Of a stretch of DNA of 41,483 nucleotides, positions 1-9,087 are shown in pieces (the first letter of the stretch is position 1; each line of letters opens with the position of its first letter). The stretch is from Bradyrhizobium sp. GTDB taxonomy: Bacteria > Pseudomonadota > Alphaproteobacteria > Rhizobiales > Xanthobacteraceae. A program made the position numbers and the translations under genes. The notes beneath the pieces were generated by a model, which was given only the letters and a program-made list of their open reading frames with translations, searched no databases and was not told the origin of the DNA. The stretch spans positions 1-41,483 of the forward strand of contig NZ_JAFAVV010000697.1 of the NCBI RefSeq assembly GCF_019242285.1, written 5' to 3'.

Positions 1-756
1 CGGCCTCAGCACCATGTCGGACAGGATCGCGACCCCCTGTCCGTTCGCCACCATCGAGCGCACCGCCTCGACCGAGGAGGTGCGCAGCGTCACCGTCGGC
101 CGGTACGGCGTCTTGCTCCAGTATTTGAGCGAGGTGTGCGCGGCCTCGTCGACCGTCAGCATGATATAGGGCTCGGCCGCGACTTCCTTCAGCCCGACGG
201 AATCGCGCTGCAGCAGATGGTGCTTCGATGCGACCCACAGCCGCCGCCGCGAGCCGATCAATGTCTCCATCGACAGGTCCGGGTTCTGCACGTTGGAGGT
301 GAGCAGCACGGCGATGTCGTAGCGGTTCGACAGCAGGCCTTCCTCGATCGCCTCGCGGTTGAGCTCGAACAACTGGATTTCGAGCTTGGGATAATGCCGC
401 CTCAGGCGTTCCAGATGGCTGGGGAGGAAATAGCCGATCACCGTGTAGGTTGCCGCGACCGTCAGGCTGCCTTCGACGTCGTTGGCCGGCACCTTGAGGC
501 TGGTCGCCTCCGCGACCTTATTCAGGATGTCATAGGCATGAAAGAGGAACTGGCGCCCGATCGCGGTCAGCTCCATGCCTTGGGGCGAGCGGCTGAACAG
601 TTCGGCGCCCACCGCCTGCTCGAGATCCTTGATGGCGTTGGTGACGGCGGATTGCGAGATCGCAAGCGCAACCGCGGCTTGGGTGATCTGCCCCTGCTCG
701 GCCGTGGCCACGAAATAGCGGATCTGACGCAGACTGATCGACACGAACTGACCCAT
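1..756 (-). CDS. LysR family transcriptional regulator (partial, runs off the left edge)
   Basis: Reverse-strand reading from ATG at 756: MGQFVSISLRQIRYFVATAEQGQITQAAVALAISQSAVTNAIKDLEQAVGAELFSRSPQGMELT..., a typical LysR N-terminal HTH followed by an effector-binding domain. No stop before the window edge. Missing from the ORF track because it is truncated. Confidence 0.93.
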   Translation of the reverse strand, partial: MGQFVSISLRQIRYFVATAEQGQITQAAVALAISQSAVTNAIKDLEQAVGAELFSRSPQGMELTAIGRQFLFHAYDILNKVAEATSLKVPANDVEGSLTVAATYTVIGYFLPSHLERLRRHYPKLEIQLFELNREAIEEGLLSNRYDIAVLLTSNVQNPDLSMETLIGSRRRLWVASKHHLLQRDSVGLKEVAAEPYIMLTVDEAAHTSLKYWSKTPYRPTVTLRTSSVEAVRSMVANGQGVAILSDMVLRP

Positions 757-803
757 ACGATAATCAGATTTGATATCGTATCCTATTCTCATAAAACGAA
801 TAG
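755..803. promoter_or_regulatory. Two inverted repeats in the LysR/pxpA divergent region
   Basis: ATACGAT-N13-ATCGTAT (755-781, with inner ATCA-GATT-TGAT) and CTATTC-N9-GAATAG (783-803). Confidence 0.7.
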
Positions 804-981
804 CTTCGAGTTTGTGCAGCTCGCCGGATATTTGGTCATCCAATCGGCGGGAAATCACCTTGAGGCTCGTCGCAGGCGCTCAGGGCGGATCGGGGAGATA
901 TCTGAAAAACGAAATCTGTGCTTTCAATAAGAATAATTCTCCACGGTCGACCGACCACCTAACGTTCGGAGCGACGAGAAT

Positions 982-1794
982 ATGGGAGGGGAGCGGCTCG
1001 TGCCGGTAAGGACCGTCGACATCAATTGCGACATGGGGGAAGCCTACGCCAATTGGCGGCTGAGCGACGCCGACGACGCCAAGCTCATGGAACTGATCAG
1101 TTCGGCGAACATCGCCGCCGGCTTCCATGCCGGCGATCCCAACCTGATGGATGCAACGGTACGACTTGCCACCCAGTGCGGCGTCGGGATCGGCGTGCAC
1201 CCCGGCTATCGCGACCTGCAGGGGTTCGGCCGCCGGCGGATCGATGGCGCGGCCGAGGAGGTCGTCAACGACGTGATCTATCAGATCGGCGGCTTGCGCG
1301 AATTCGCGCGCCGCCACGGTGCGCATCTCCAGCATGTCAAGCCGCATGGCGCGCTGTACATGGAGATGGCGGTCAATGAGGGGCTGTCGCGCTCTTTCAT
1401 CCAGGTCATGCGGACGGTGGCGCCGACCGCATTCGTCTATTGCATGGATATTTCTGCGACCTGCCGGGTTGCGACCGAGGCCGGCCAGCCGGTGATCCGG
1501 GAATTCTACGCCGACCGGGAGTATGACCGTTCCGGCTCGATCGTGTTCACCCGCCATGGCGCCAGGCTGGATCCGCAGGCGCTGGCCGAGCGGGCCGTTC
1601 GGGCCTGCCAGACCGGCAAGGTCCGCACCATCGACGGCGACGACATCGACATTGCCTTCGAGTCGATCTGCTTCCATTCCGATACGCCCGGCTCGCTGGA
1701 GATCGCCCGCGCTTTGCGCGACGCGCTGATCGGAAATGGCATCCGGATTGCACCAGCTTCGGAGATCGTTCCGCAGACTTCCGTCAACGAATAG
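982..1794 (+). CDS. pxpA: LamB/YcsF family protein, 5-oxoprolinase subunit A-like
   Basis: DINCDMGEAYANW...SANIAAGFHAGDP...GVHPGYRD...HVKPHGALY...REFYADREYDRSGSIV motifs of the LamB/YcsF family. Confidence 0.92.
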   Translation: MGGERLVPVRTVDINCDMGEAYANWRLSDADDAKLMELISSANIAAGFHAGDPNLMDATVRLATQCGVGIGVHPGYRDLQGFGRRRIDGAAEEVVNDVIYQIGGLREFARRHGAHLQHVKPHGALYMEMAVNEGLSRSFIQVMRTVAPTAFVYCMDISATCRVATEAGQPVIREFYADREYDRSGSIVFTRHGARLDPQALAERAVRACQTGKVRTIDGDDIDIAFESICFHSDTPGSLEIARALRDALIGNGIRIAPASEIVPQTSVNE

Positions 1795-1801
1795 GGATGC
1801 G

Positions 1802-2044
1802 ATGAGCATAGCCGACATCAAATCGCCGCTGCCCGGCGTCTTCTACCGCAAGCCGTCGCCGGAGAGCCCGCCGTTCAAGGACGACGGCGATGCCGTGAAG
1901 CCTGACGATGTGATCGGCCTCGTCGAGGTGATGAAGTCGTTCCACGAGGTGCGCGCCGGCATCGCCGGTGTCGGCATCCGCTTCGTCGTCGAGGACACCG
2001 ACGCGGTCATGGCCGGCCAGACGCTGGCCGAGGTCCAGGCATGA
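1802..2044 (+). CDS. biotin carboxyl carrier (biotinyl-lipoyl) protein, acetyl-CoA carboxylase BCCP-like
   Basis: MSIADIKSPLPGVFYRKPSPESPPFKDDGDAVKPDDVIGLVEVMKSFHEVRAGIAGVG...; biotinyl domain with VMK. ATG at 1802; stop overlaps the next start (ATGA). Confidence 0.88.
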   Translation: MSIADIKSPLPGVFYRKPSPESPPFKDDGDAVKPDDVIGLVEVMKSFHEVRAGIAGVGIRFVVEDTDAVMAGQTLAEVQA

Positions 2045-3423
2045 ACATCCGCTCGGTCCTGATCGCCAACCGGGGCGAGATCGCGGTGCGGATCGTCCGC
2101 GCTGCGAAGGCCCTGGGGCTTCGGACCGTGCAGGTCCACAGCCAGGCCGACACGGATTCGCTCGCGGTGAAACTCGCCGACGCGGCGGTCGAGATCGGGC
2201 CGCCGCCGGCGAAGAAATCCTATCTCAACATCGACGCGATCCTCGCGGCGGCGAAGGCCGCCAATGTCGATGCGGTACATCCCGGCTATGGCTTCCTGGC
2301 CGAGAACGCCGATTTTGCCGATGCCGTGACCGCGGCCGGCATGACGTTCGTCGGGCCGAGCGGCGATGCGATCCGGCTCCTCGGCGACAAGGTGATGGCG
2401 CGTGCTGTCGCGGTGAAGGCCGGCGTTCCGACGGTACCGGGCAGCGACGGCCGCGTCGCGGACCTTGCCGAGGCCGTGGCGATCGCGTCCGATATCGGCT
2501 TTCCCGTCATGGTCAAGGCCGCGGCCGGCGGCGGCGGCCGTGGCATCCGCATCGCGCACGACGCCGACGAGTTCGCGCGGTTGTTCCCGCAGGCCTCGGC
2601 GGAGGCCGCGGCGGCGTTCGGCGATGGTGGCCTGTATTTGGAGAAGGTCATCGAGCGCGCGCGCCACATCGAGGTGCAGATCCTCGGCGACGGCGAGAAC
2701 TTTGTTCATTGCTTCGAGCGCGAATGCTCGCTGCAGCGGCGCCGGCAGAAGGTGTGGGAGGAGGCACCCGCGATCGGGCTGCCGGACGACGTGCGATCCC
2801 GGCTGTGCGAGAGCTCGGTCGCGCTGGCGCGACAGGTCGGCTACAGCAGCGCCGGCACGGTGGAATATCTCTACGACGACGCTACGCAAGACTTCTATTT
2901 CATCGAGGTCAACACCCGCATCCAGGTCGAGCATCCCGTCACCGAGATGGTTTCCGGCATCGATCTCGTGCAGGCGATGCTGCGGATCGCGGGCGGCGAG
3001 AAACTGTCGCTGCGGCAGGATGACATCCGCATCCACGGTCATGCCATCGAGTGCCGCATCAATGCCGAGGACCCGTACAAGAACTTCATGCCGTGGCCGG
3101 GCCGCATCGGGCAGCTCCGCGTGCCGGAAGGCGAGGGCATCCGCTTCGACACAATGCTGTTCGAAGGCTACCAGGTGCCGCCGTTCTACGATTCGCTGCT
3201 CGGCAAGCTCATCGTGCACGGCGCCGACCGTGCCGACTGTTTGGCGCGGCTGCAGGGCGCGCTGAAGGAACTGGTGATCACGGGAATTGCGACCACCATC
3301 CCGCTGCATGCGGCGCTCGCGTCTGATCCCAGCGTCGGCGAAGGGCGCACCCACACCCGCTTTCTCGAACCCTGGCTGGAAACCGATTTCGCCGCGCTCA
3401 AGCGCGCAAGGGAGGATGCCTGA
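2041..3423 (+). CDS. biotin carboxylase subunit (AccC-like paralogue)
   Basis: LIANRGEIAVRIVRAAKALGLRTV, AVHPGYGFLAENADFA, VKAAAGGGGRGI, RHIEVQILGD, ECSLQRRRQKVWEEAP, FIEVNTRIQVEHPVTEM. Confidence 0.95.
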   Translation: MNIRSVLIANRGEIAVRIVRAAKALGLRTVQVHSQADTDSLAVKLADAAVEIGPPPAKKSYLNIDAILAAAKAANVDAVHPGYGFLAENADFADAVTAAGMTFVGPSGDAIRLLGDKVMARAVAVKAGVPTVPGSDGRVADLAEAVAIASDIGFPVMVKAAAGGGGRGIRIAHDADEFARLFPQASAEAAAAFGDGGLYLEKVIERARHIEVQILGDGENFVHCFERECSLQRRRQKVWEEAPAIGLPDDVRSRLCESSVALARQVGYSSAGTVEYLYDDATQDFYFIEVNTRIQVEHPVTEMVSGIDLVQAMLRIAGGEKLSLRQDDIRIHGHAIECRINAEDPYKNFMPWPGRIGQLRVPEGEGIRFDTMLFEGYQVPPFYDSLLGKLIVHGADRADCLARLQGALKELVITGIATTIPLHAALASDPSVGEGRTHTRFLEPWLETDFAALKRAREDA

Positions 3424-4298
3424 TGACGACCCGCTACTCCTTCGGAGGCGACGAGCACCTGTTCGTCGAGTGCGACGAGGCGATGTCGCTCGAAGCCTTC
3501 TTCAAGAGCCTGTCGATGACGAATGCGATCCGCGACAGCGGCATCGCCGGCGTCACCGAAATCTGCCCGGCCAACGCCTCGTTCCAGATCAAGTTCGACC
3601 CTGATGTGATCAAGCCGGACGACATCCTGAAAGAGGTGAAGGCGATCGAGAGCGCGGCGGTGAGGACCGAGCCCGTCATCAAGACCCGGATCATCGAGAT
3701 TCCGGTGTTCTATCGCGATCCCTGGACTCACGAGACGCTGATGCGGTTTCGCGAGCGGCACCAGGACCCGAAGGGGACCGATCTCGAATATGCGGCGCGG
3801 GTGAACGGACTGCCCGATGTCGACGCCTTCATCGCCGCGCATAGCGGCTCGCCCTGGTTCGTCTCGATGGTCGGCTTCGTCGCCGGGCTGCCGTTCCTGT
3901 ACCAGATGGTCGAGCGCCAGCGGCAGCTCGAGGTGCCGAAATATCTCAGGCCCCGCACCGACACGCCGAAGCTCACGATCGGCCATGGCGGCTGCTTCTC
4001 CTGCATCTATTCGGTGCGCGGCGCCGGCGGCTACCAGATGTTCGGCATCACGCCGATGCCGATCTTCGACCCCGAGCAGCAGATCGGTTATTTGCGCGAC
4101 TTCATGGTGTTCTTCCGGCCCGGCGACATCGTCAAGTTCAAGCCGATCGACCGCTCGGCCTATGACGGGGCGATCGACGACGTCGCGGCCGGCCGCTTCG
4201 CGCCGCTGATGCGCGACGTCACCTTCGACTTCAACCAGTTTCAGCAGGACATGAACGGCTACAACGCCAAGCTGGAGGGCGCGCTCCATGGCCATTAG
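3423..4298 (+). CDS. 5-oxoprolinase subunit B-like / allophanate hydrolase subunit 1 (KipI) family
   Basis: KipI-family features: GFVAGLPFLYQM, IGHGGCFSCIYSVRGAGGYQMFGITPMPIFD. TGATG overlap with the upstream gene. Confidence 0.88.
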   Translation: MTTRYSFGGDEHLFVECDEAMSLEAFFKSLSMTNAIRDSGIAGVTEICPANASFQIKFDPDVIKPDDILKEVKAIESAAVRTEPVIKTRIIEIPVFYRDPWTHETLMRFRERHQDPKGTDLEYAARVNGLPDVDAFIAAHSGSPWFVSMVGFVAGLPFLYQMVERQRQLEVPKYLRPRTDTPKLTIGHGGCFSCIYSVRGAGGYQMFGITPMPIFDPEQQIGYLRDFMVFFRPGDIVKFKPIDRSAYDGAIDDVAAGRFAPLMRDVTFDFNQFQQDMNGYNAKLEGALHGH

Positions 4299-5259
4299 GG
4301 TGCAGAATCCGGGTCTGTCGACCACCGTTCAGGATCTCGGCCGTCCCGGCTATTTCCATTTGGGCATCCCGATCGGCGGCGCGATGGACCGGCTGGCGCT
4401 GCGTGCGGCGAACCTGCTCGTCGGCAACGACGAGGGCGCGGCCTGCCTGGAAGCCGTGTTCATGGGCCCGCAGCTCGAGTTCACCGCGGATACCGGCATC
4501 GCGGTGACCGGCGCGACCATGCCGATCAAGCTCGACGGCGAGGAGAAGCCGGGCTGGACCGCGCTCGAAGTCAAGGCCGGCCAGGTGCTGAGCTTCGGCT
4601 ATCTGCAAGCCGGCGCGCGCATCTACGTCGCCGTCGCCGGCGGCATCGACGTGCCGCTCGCGCTCGGCAGCCGCTCGACCTATCCGATCGGTGCGCTCGG
4701 CGGCTTCAAGGGGCGGCCGATCGCCGCCGGCGACGAGCTGCCGGTCGGTGCCGTATCCGCCACGAAGGCCGGGCGCAGCGTTCCGGAGGCGCTGCGCCGC
4801 TCGCCCGGCAATCCGGCCGAGCTGCGGGTGGTGCCCGGGCTCTATTGGCACCGCATCACGCCAGACTCGCAGCGAGGTTTCTTCGCCGATCCATGGAAGG
4901 TCGCGCCTGAGGCCGACCGCATGGGCTATCGCTTTCGCGGCGGGCATGCACTCGACTTCGTCCCGCGCGAGCAGCCGTTCGGCGCAGGCTCTGACCCGTC
5001 CAATATCGTCGATAGCTGCTATCCCTACGGCTCGATCCAGGTGCCCGGCGGCAAGGAGCCGATCATCCTGCACCGCGATGCGGTGTCGGGCGGTGGCTAT
5101 TTCATGGTCGGCACCGTGATCTCGGCGGACATGGACCTGATCGGCCAGCTCCAGCCGAACATGCCGACCCGGTTCGTCGAGACCGACATGGCCGACGCGC
5201 TGAAGGCACGCGCCGATCGGGCGCAACTGGTGCAGAAGATCCGGGACGCGCTGGCTTGA
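4288..5259 (+). CDS. biotin-dependent carboxyltransferase family protein (KipA / PxpC / allophanate hydrolase subunit 2 family)
   Basis: VQNPGLSTTVQDLGRPGYFHLGIPIGGAMDRLALRAANLLVGNDEGAACLE is the classic KipA-family N-terminus. Overlaps the upstream gene by 11 bp. Confidence 0.93.
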   Translation: MAIRVQNPGLSTTVQDLGRPGYFHLGIPIGGAMDRLALRAANLLVGNDEGAACLEAVFMGPQLEFTADTGIAVTGATMPIKLDGEEKPGWTALEVKAGQVLSFGYLQAGARIYVAVAGGIDVPLALGSRSTYPIGALGGFKGRPIAAGDELPVGAVSATKAGRSVPEALRRSPGNPAELRVVPGLYWHRITPDSQRGFFADPWKVAPEADRMGYRFRGGHALDFVPREQPFGAGSDPSNIVDSCYPYGSIQVPGGKEPIILHRDAVSGGGYFMVGTVISADMDLIGQLQPNMPTRFVETDMADALKARADRAQLVQKIRDALA

Positions 5260-5261
5260 CG

Positions 5262-6203
5262 TCAGGCCTGCGCCCTGAGCCAGGCGCCGATCTCGTCGGC
5301 GGCGACATGGGCCTGCGGCAGCAATTTGCCCATGGTGAAGAAGCCGTGGAATTGGCCCGGGAAGTGCCGGTAGGTCACGCTCACGCCCGCGCTCTTCAGC
5401 CGCGCGGCGTATTCGTCGCCCTCGTCGCGCAGGGGATCGGCGCCCGCCGTCAGCACATAGGCCGGCGGTAAACCGGCAAGGGTGCTGGCGCGAGCGGGCG
5501 ATGCGCGCCAGTCGGCGATGTCGGCATTGCCAAGATAGTGGTTCATGAACCAGCCGATCACCGTATGCGTCAGCAGCACCGAGGTCTCGGGCTCACGATG
5601 CGAGGCATGCCGGCGCGAGAAGTCAGTGGCGGGATAGATCAGCACCTGGCCGGCGAGCCTGGGCCCGTCCCCGTCGCGCGCGGCCAGTGCCACCACCGCA
5701 GCGAGATTGCCGCCGGCGCTGTCGCCGCCGACGAAGAGGCGGGATGCGTCGATGCCGAGCTGCGCCTGCCCGGCGACCCAGGTCGTTGCCGCGATCGCAT
5801 CTTCGACGGCGGCGGGAAATGGATGCTCCGGCGCGAGCCGATAGTCGACCGAGATCACGATCGTTTCGCCGGCGTCGGCGAGCTTGCGGCACACCACGTC
5901 ATGGGTTTCGAGATTGCCGATCACCCAGCCGCCACCGTGGAAGAACACCAGGGCCGGCGAAAGCCCGTCCGACTTTCTCAGCCGGTTCGGCGTATAGACG
6001 CGCGCCGGGATCGTGCCGGCAGGCGAGGGGATATCGAGCGGCGCCACTGATGCAAGCGCCGGCGGCTCGGGATTGCTGACGATGCGCGCCTGCATATAGT
6101 AGGCGCGAGCCTCGTCCGCCGTCAGCGTCTCATAGGGCGGGCGGCCAGCCTCCTGGAACGCCTTGTAGACGGCGGCAGCATCGGGATCGAGAACGACGGG
6201 CAT
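5262..6203 (-). CDS. alpha/beta hydrolase (HSL/esterase family)
   Basis: HGGGW oxyanion motif, GDSAGGN nucleophile elbow, late FHGF. Start MPVVLDPDAAAVYKAFQEAG at 6203; the 408-aa track ORF is over-extended. Confidence 0.92.
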   Translation of the reverse strand: MPVVLDPDAAAVYKAFQEAGRPPYETLTADEARAYYMQARIVSNPEPPALASVAPLDIPSPAGTIPARVYTPNRLRKSDGLSPALVFFHGGGWVIGNLETHDVVCRKLADAGETIVISVDYRLAPEHPFPAAVEDAIAATTWVAGQAQLGIDASRLFVGGDSAGGNLAAVVALAARDGDGPRLAGQVLIYPATDFSRRHASHREPETSVLLTHTVIGWFMNHYLGNADIADWRASPARASTLAGLPPAYVLTAGADPLRDEGDEYAARLKSAGVSVTYRHFPGQFHGFFTMGKLLPQAHVAADEIGAWLRAQA

Positions 6204-6217
6204 GGAGCATCCTCTGA

Positions 6218-7000
6218 TCAGGCGGCGGTACGGCCGCCATCGACGGTGTAGGCCGCGCCGGAGACATAGCTTGCATCGTCGGACGCCAGGAACGCGACGA
6301 TGGCGGCGACCTCGTCCGCCTGCCCGAGGCGCCGCGCGGGAATCCGCTCCACGATCTTGTCCTGCTGCATCGGAGCGTTGATACCGGCGTGGCGGCCGCG
6401 GGCCTCGATGATCGTGCTCAGCATGCGGCTGTCGATCATTCCGGGGCAGACGCAGTTGATGCGCACGCCGGTGCCGGTGTATTCCCATGCCGCGCTCTTG
6501 GTGAGCCCGATCACGCCATGCTTGCTCGCGCTGTAGACTGCGATGTTCGGCGAGCCGAACAGGCCGGCGATCGAGGCGGTGTTGATGATGCTGCCCTTGT
6601 CCTGCTTCAGCATCACCGGCAGCACATGCTTCAATCCCAGGAACACGCCGACCAGATTGACGTCGATCACCTTGCGGAAGGTCTCCAGGCTGTATTGCGT
6701 GATCGGCTTCACCTCGCCCTCGATGCCGGCGTTGTTGAAGAAGGCATCGATGCTGCCGAACCGGTCGACCGCGGCGCGGACATAGCCTTCCACCTCATCT
6801 TCGTCGGTGACGTCGGCGGTGATCGCCAGCGCCTCGGCGGAGGCCGGCAGCGCCTTCACCGCCGCCTCGTCGCGTTTGCGGTCGATGGCGACGATGCGGG
6901 CACCGCGCGCGGCGAGCAGGCGGGCGGTCGCGGCGCCGATGACGCCGGCAGCCCCGGTGACGACGGCGGTCCGGCCGTCCAGACGAATGCGATCAGGCAT
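6218..7000 (-). CDS. SDR family NAD(P)-dependent oxidoreductase
   Basis: TAVVTGAAGVIGAATA, NNAG, YSASKHG and a C-terminal VDGG motif; start MPDRIRLDGRTAVVTG at 7000. Confidence 0.93.
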   Translation of the reverse strand: MPDRIRLDGRTAVVTGAAGVIGAATARLLAARGARIVAIDRKRDEAAVKALPASAEALAITADVTDEDEVEGYVRAAVDRFGSIDAFFNNAGIEGEVKPITQYSLETFRKVIDVNLVGVFLGLKHVLPVMLKQDKGSIINTASIAGLFGSPNIAVYSASKHGVIGLTKSAAWEYTGTGVRINCVCPGMIDSRMLSTIIEARGRHAGINAPMQQDKIVERIPARRLGQADEVAAIVAFLASDDASYVSGAAYTVDGGRTAA

Positions 7001-7180
7001 GGGGTTTCCTCGCTGAGCTCCGGTTGTTCCGGACGGTTGGAGGCGCGGGAGGCGCCGTTTGAGCGTCGGAACTATTCCATCCGAACCGGGCGCTGGCCAG
7101 TAGGCCAAAGAGGAGGGTGGGTTGCGCCCTTCCCCCGCCGTATTCGGCGTGTTAACCGGTCCCTGCGATCGGCGGATAAA

Positions 7181-7225
7181 ATCGTACGGATGAAAATCGT
7201 ACTCCTGGACATCGTACTCCTGGAC
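7181..7225. repeat. Three ATCGTAC heptamers at exact 15-bp spacing; the last two form a perfect 2 x 15 bp tandem repeat (ATCGTACTCCTGGAC)
   Basis: ATCGTAC at 7181, 7196 and 7211; 7196-7210 is identical to 7211-7225. Confidence 0.9.
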
Positions 7226-7269
7226 AATGCCTTAGCCTTACGGGCCGATTCGCTGTAAAAGCACGCGAA

Positions 7270-8250
7270 ATGCTCCGAACAGTTGCCTTGGCCAGTCTTG
7301 CGGTCGTCGTTGCCGCCTTTGCGAGTACGCTGCCGCAAGCTGCGCACGCGCAGATCGGCAATATTTTTTCCGATCCCGTGCCGCGTCCGCCCGGTAACGT
7401 TCCTCGCGGCAATCAGCCGCCACCCGACGAAGAGGAGGATATCCCGGAACTGCCGCCGCAGGGCCGGGTGCTGCCGGCGCCGAATCGAGCCTATCCAGGG
7501 CAGGCGGCGGTGACGCCGGGCGCCGTCCAGTCGCAGCCGCTTGCGCCGCCGCCGGGCACCACGGTCATTCCGCAGAACGTTCCCCCGGGTGCGCCTCCCC
7601 CGCCGGCCGGGCAGCAGGCCAATGTGCCGCCGGGCGCCAACCCGGCGCCCCCGGGACAGCGCCAGCCCAAGGGGGCGCCGCCAACGGCTGCGCCGCCGAC
7701 GCCGGCGACGCTGCAGCCGGGCGACGAGGTGGTGACCGAGCCGCCCGCGCAGAAGATCGTCAACAAGAAGGCGAGCTTCACCGGTCTCGACAAGATCACC
7801 GGGCGCATCATCAATTTCGACGAGGATATCGGCGAAACCGTCCAGTTCGGCGCGCTGCGGGTCAAGACCGACGCCTGCTACACGCGTCCCGCGACGGAGG
7901 CGGCCAACACCGACGCCTTCGTCGAGGTCGACGAGATCACGCTGCAGGGCGAGGTGAAACGGATCTTCTCCGGCTGGATGTTCTCGGCAAGCCCCGGTCT
8001 GCATGCGGTCGAGCACCCGATCTACGACATCTGGCTGACCGACTGTAAGGAGCCCGAGACCACCGTGGTCAGCGCGGCGCCGACCGATACGCCGAAGCCG
8101 CCTCAGCAGCCGGCGCAGAAGCGGCAGCCGTCGCAACGGCAGGCCGCGCCGCGGCCCGCGCAGCCTTTGCCGCCGCAGCAGCAGAGCCAGCAGCTTCCGC
8201 CGCCGCCTCCGCCGCCGCAATCCGGCGGCCCGTTCGGGATATTCAGGTAA
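7270..8250 (+). CDS. DUF2155 domain-containing protein, Pro-rich, secreted
   Basis: Signal peptide, Pro-rich N- and C-terminal segments, core ...KITGRIINFDEDIGETVQFGALRVKTDACYTRPATEAANTDAFVEVDE...IFSGWMFSASPGLHAVEHPIYDIWLTDC. Confidence 0.88.
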   Translation: MLRTVALASLAVVVAAFASTLPQAAHAQIGNIFSDPVPRPPGNVPRGNQPPPDEEEDIPELPPQGRVLPAPNRAYPGQAAVTPGAVQSQPLAPPPGTTVIPQNVPPGAPPPPAGQQANVPPGANPAPPGQRQPKGAPPTAAPPTPATLQPGDEVVTEPPAQKIVNKKASFTGLDKITGRIINFDEDIGETVQFGALRVKTDACYTRPATEAANTDAFVEVDEITLQGEVKRIFSGWMFSASPGLHAVEHPIYDIWLTDCKEPETTVVSAAPTDTPKPPQQPAQKRQPSQRQAAPRPAQPLPPQQQSQQLPPPPPPPQSGGPFGIFR

Positions 8251-8330
8251 CGCGAACTCGGTTCACCTCCGCCCGTAACAACGGGGCGAGGGAGCGCACC
8301 TTCTGCATCGCTTGAGCGAACCTGATCTCA

Positions 8331-9005
8331 TCAAGCGCCGATGATCGCGAGCGCATCCGCGCCTGCGATGGGCCGGTGGAGCGCGAGACGGGCGAAATCC
8401 GCAGGTTCGCCCTTCAGCGCCTTGTCGAGCAGGGTCGTGTAGCGGCGCCGCGGGATTTCGATGGCGCCGAAGCTCCGCAGGTGCTCGGTGACATATTGCG
8501 TGTCGAGCAGCTCGAAGCCGCCGGCGATCAACCGCGCCACCAGGTGCACCAGCGCCACTTTCGAGGCGTCGCGGGCGCGATGGAACATGCTCTCGCCGAA
8601 AAAGGCGCGGCCAAGGCTCACGCCATAGAGGCCGCCGACCAGATCGCCATTCTGCCAGGCTTCCACGCTGTGGGCGTGGCCGAGCGTATGCAGCCCGCAA
8701 TAGAGCTCGCGAATCCGCTTGTTGATCCAGGTGTCCTCGCGGCCTTCCTGCGGCGCAGCGCAGCCGGCGATCACGGCCTTGAACGCGCGGTTCGCGGTCA
8801 CCGTGAAGCCATCCGAACGCACGGTGCGGGCGAGGCGCGAGGCGATGCGGAATCCGTCGAGCGGAATCACCCCGCGCATTTCGGGCTCGACCCAGAACAG
8901 GGTCGGATCGTCGGCGCTCTCTGCCATCGGGAAGATGCCGCAGGCGTAGGCGCGCAGCAGCACTTCGGGGGTGATCTCGGAAATGGCGGAGTCGCGCGAC
9001 GTCAT
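8331..9005 (-). CDS. aat: leucyl/phenylalanyl-tRNA--protein transferase
   Basis: [34 protein letters not shown]...[33 protein letters not shown]. Confidence 0.97.
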   Translation of the reverse strand: MTSRDSAISEITPEVLLRAYACGIFPMAESADDPTLFWVEPEMRGVIPLDGFRIASRLARTVRSDGFTVTANRAFKAVIAGCAAPQEGREDTWINKRIRELYCGLHTLGHAHSVEAWQNGDLVGGLYGVSLGRAFFGESMFHRARDASKVALVHLVARLIAGGFELLDTQYVTEHLRSFGAIEIPRRRYTTLLDKALKGEPADFARLALHRPIAGADALAIIGA

Positions 9006-9087
9006 GCGGAGAGGATAGCAGGGCTGCGCGGATCAGGCCAACCGCGGCCGACGCCGTGCTGCGGTTGCGGACGGCTTCAGCCGTGAT

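Noticed and set aside
136-930. 264-aa plus-strand ORF at the left edge
   Set aside because: Antisense to a clear LysR gene on the minus strand (start 756); the predicted protein has no recognisable family features.
880-1821. 313-aa minus-strand ORF
   Set aside because: Antisense to pxpA; typical high-GC opposite-strand open frame.
8251-8330. Terminator between DUF2155 and aat
   Set aside because: CTCCGCCCGT...ACGGGGCGAG has mismatches in the stem and no convincing U-tract.
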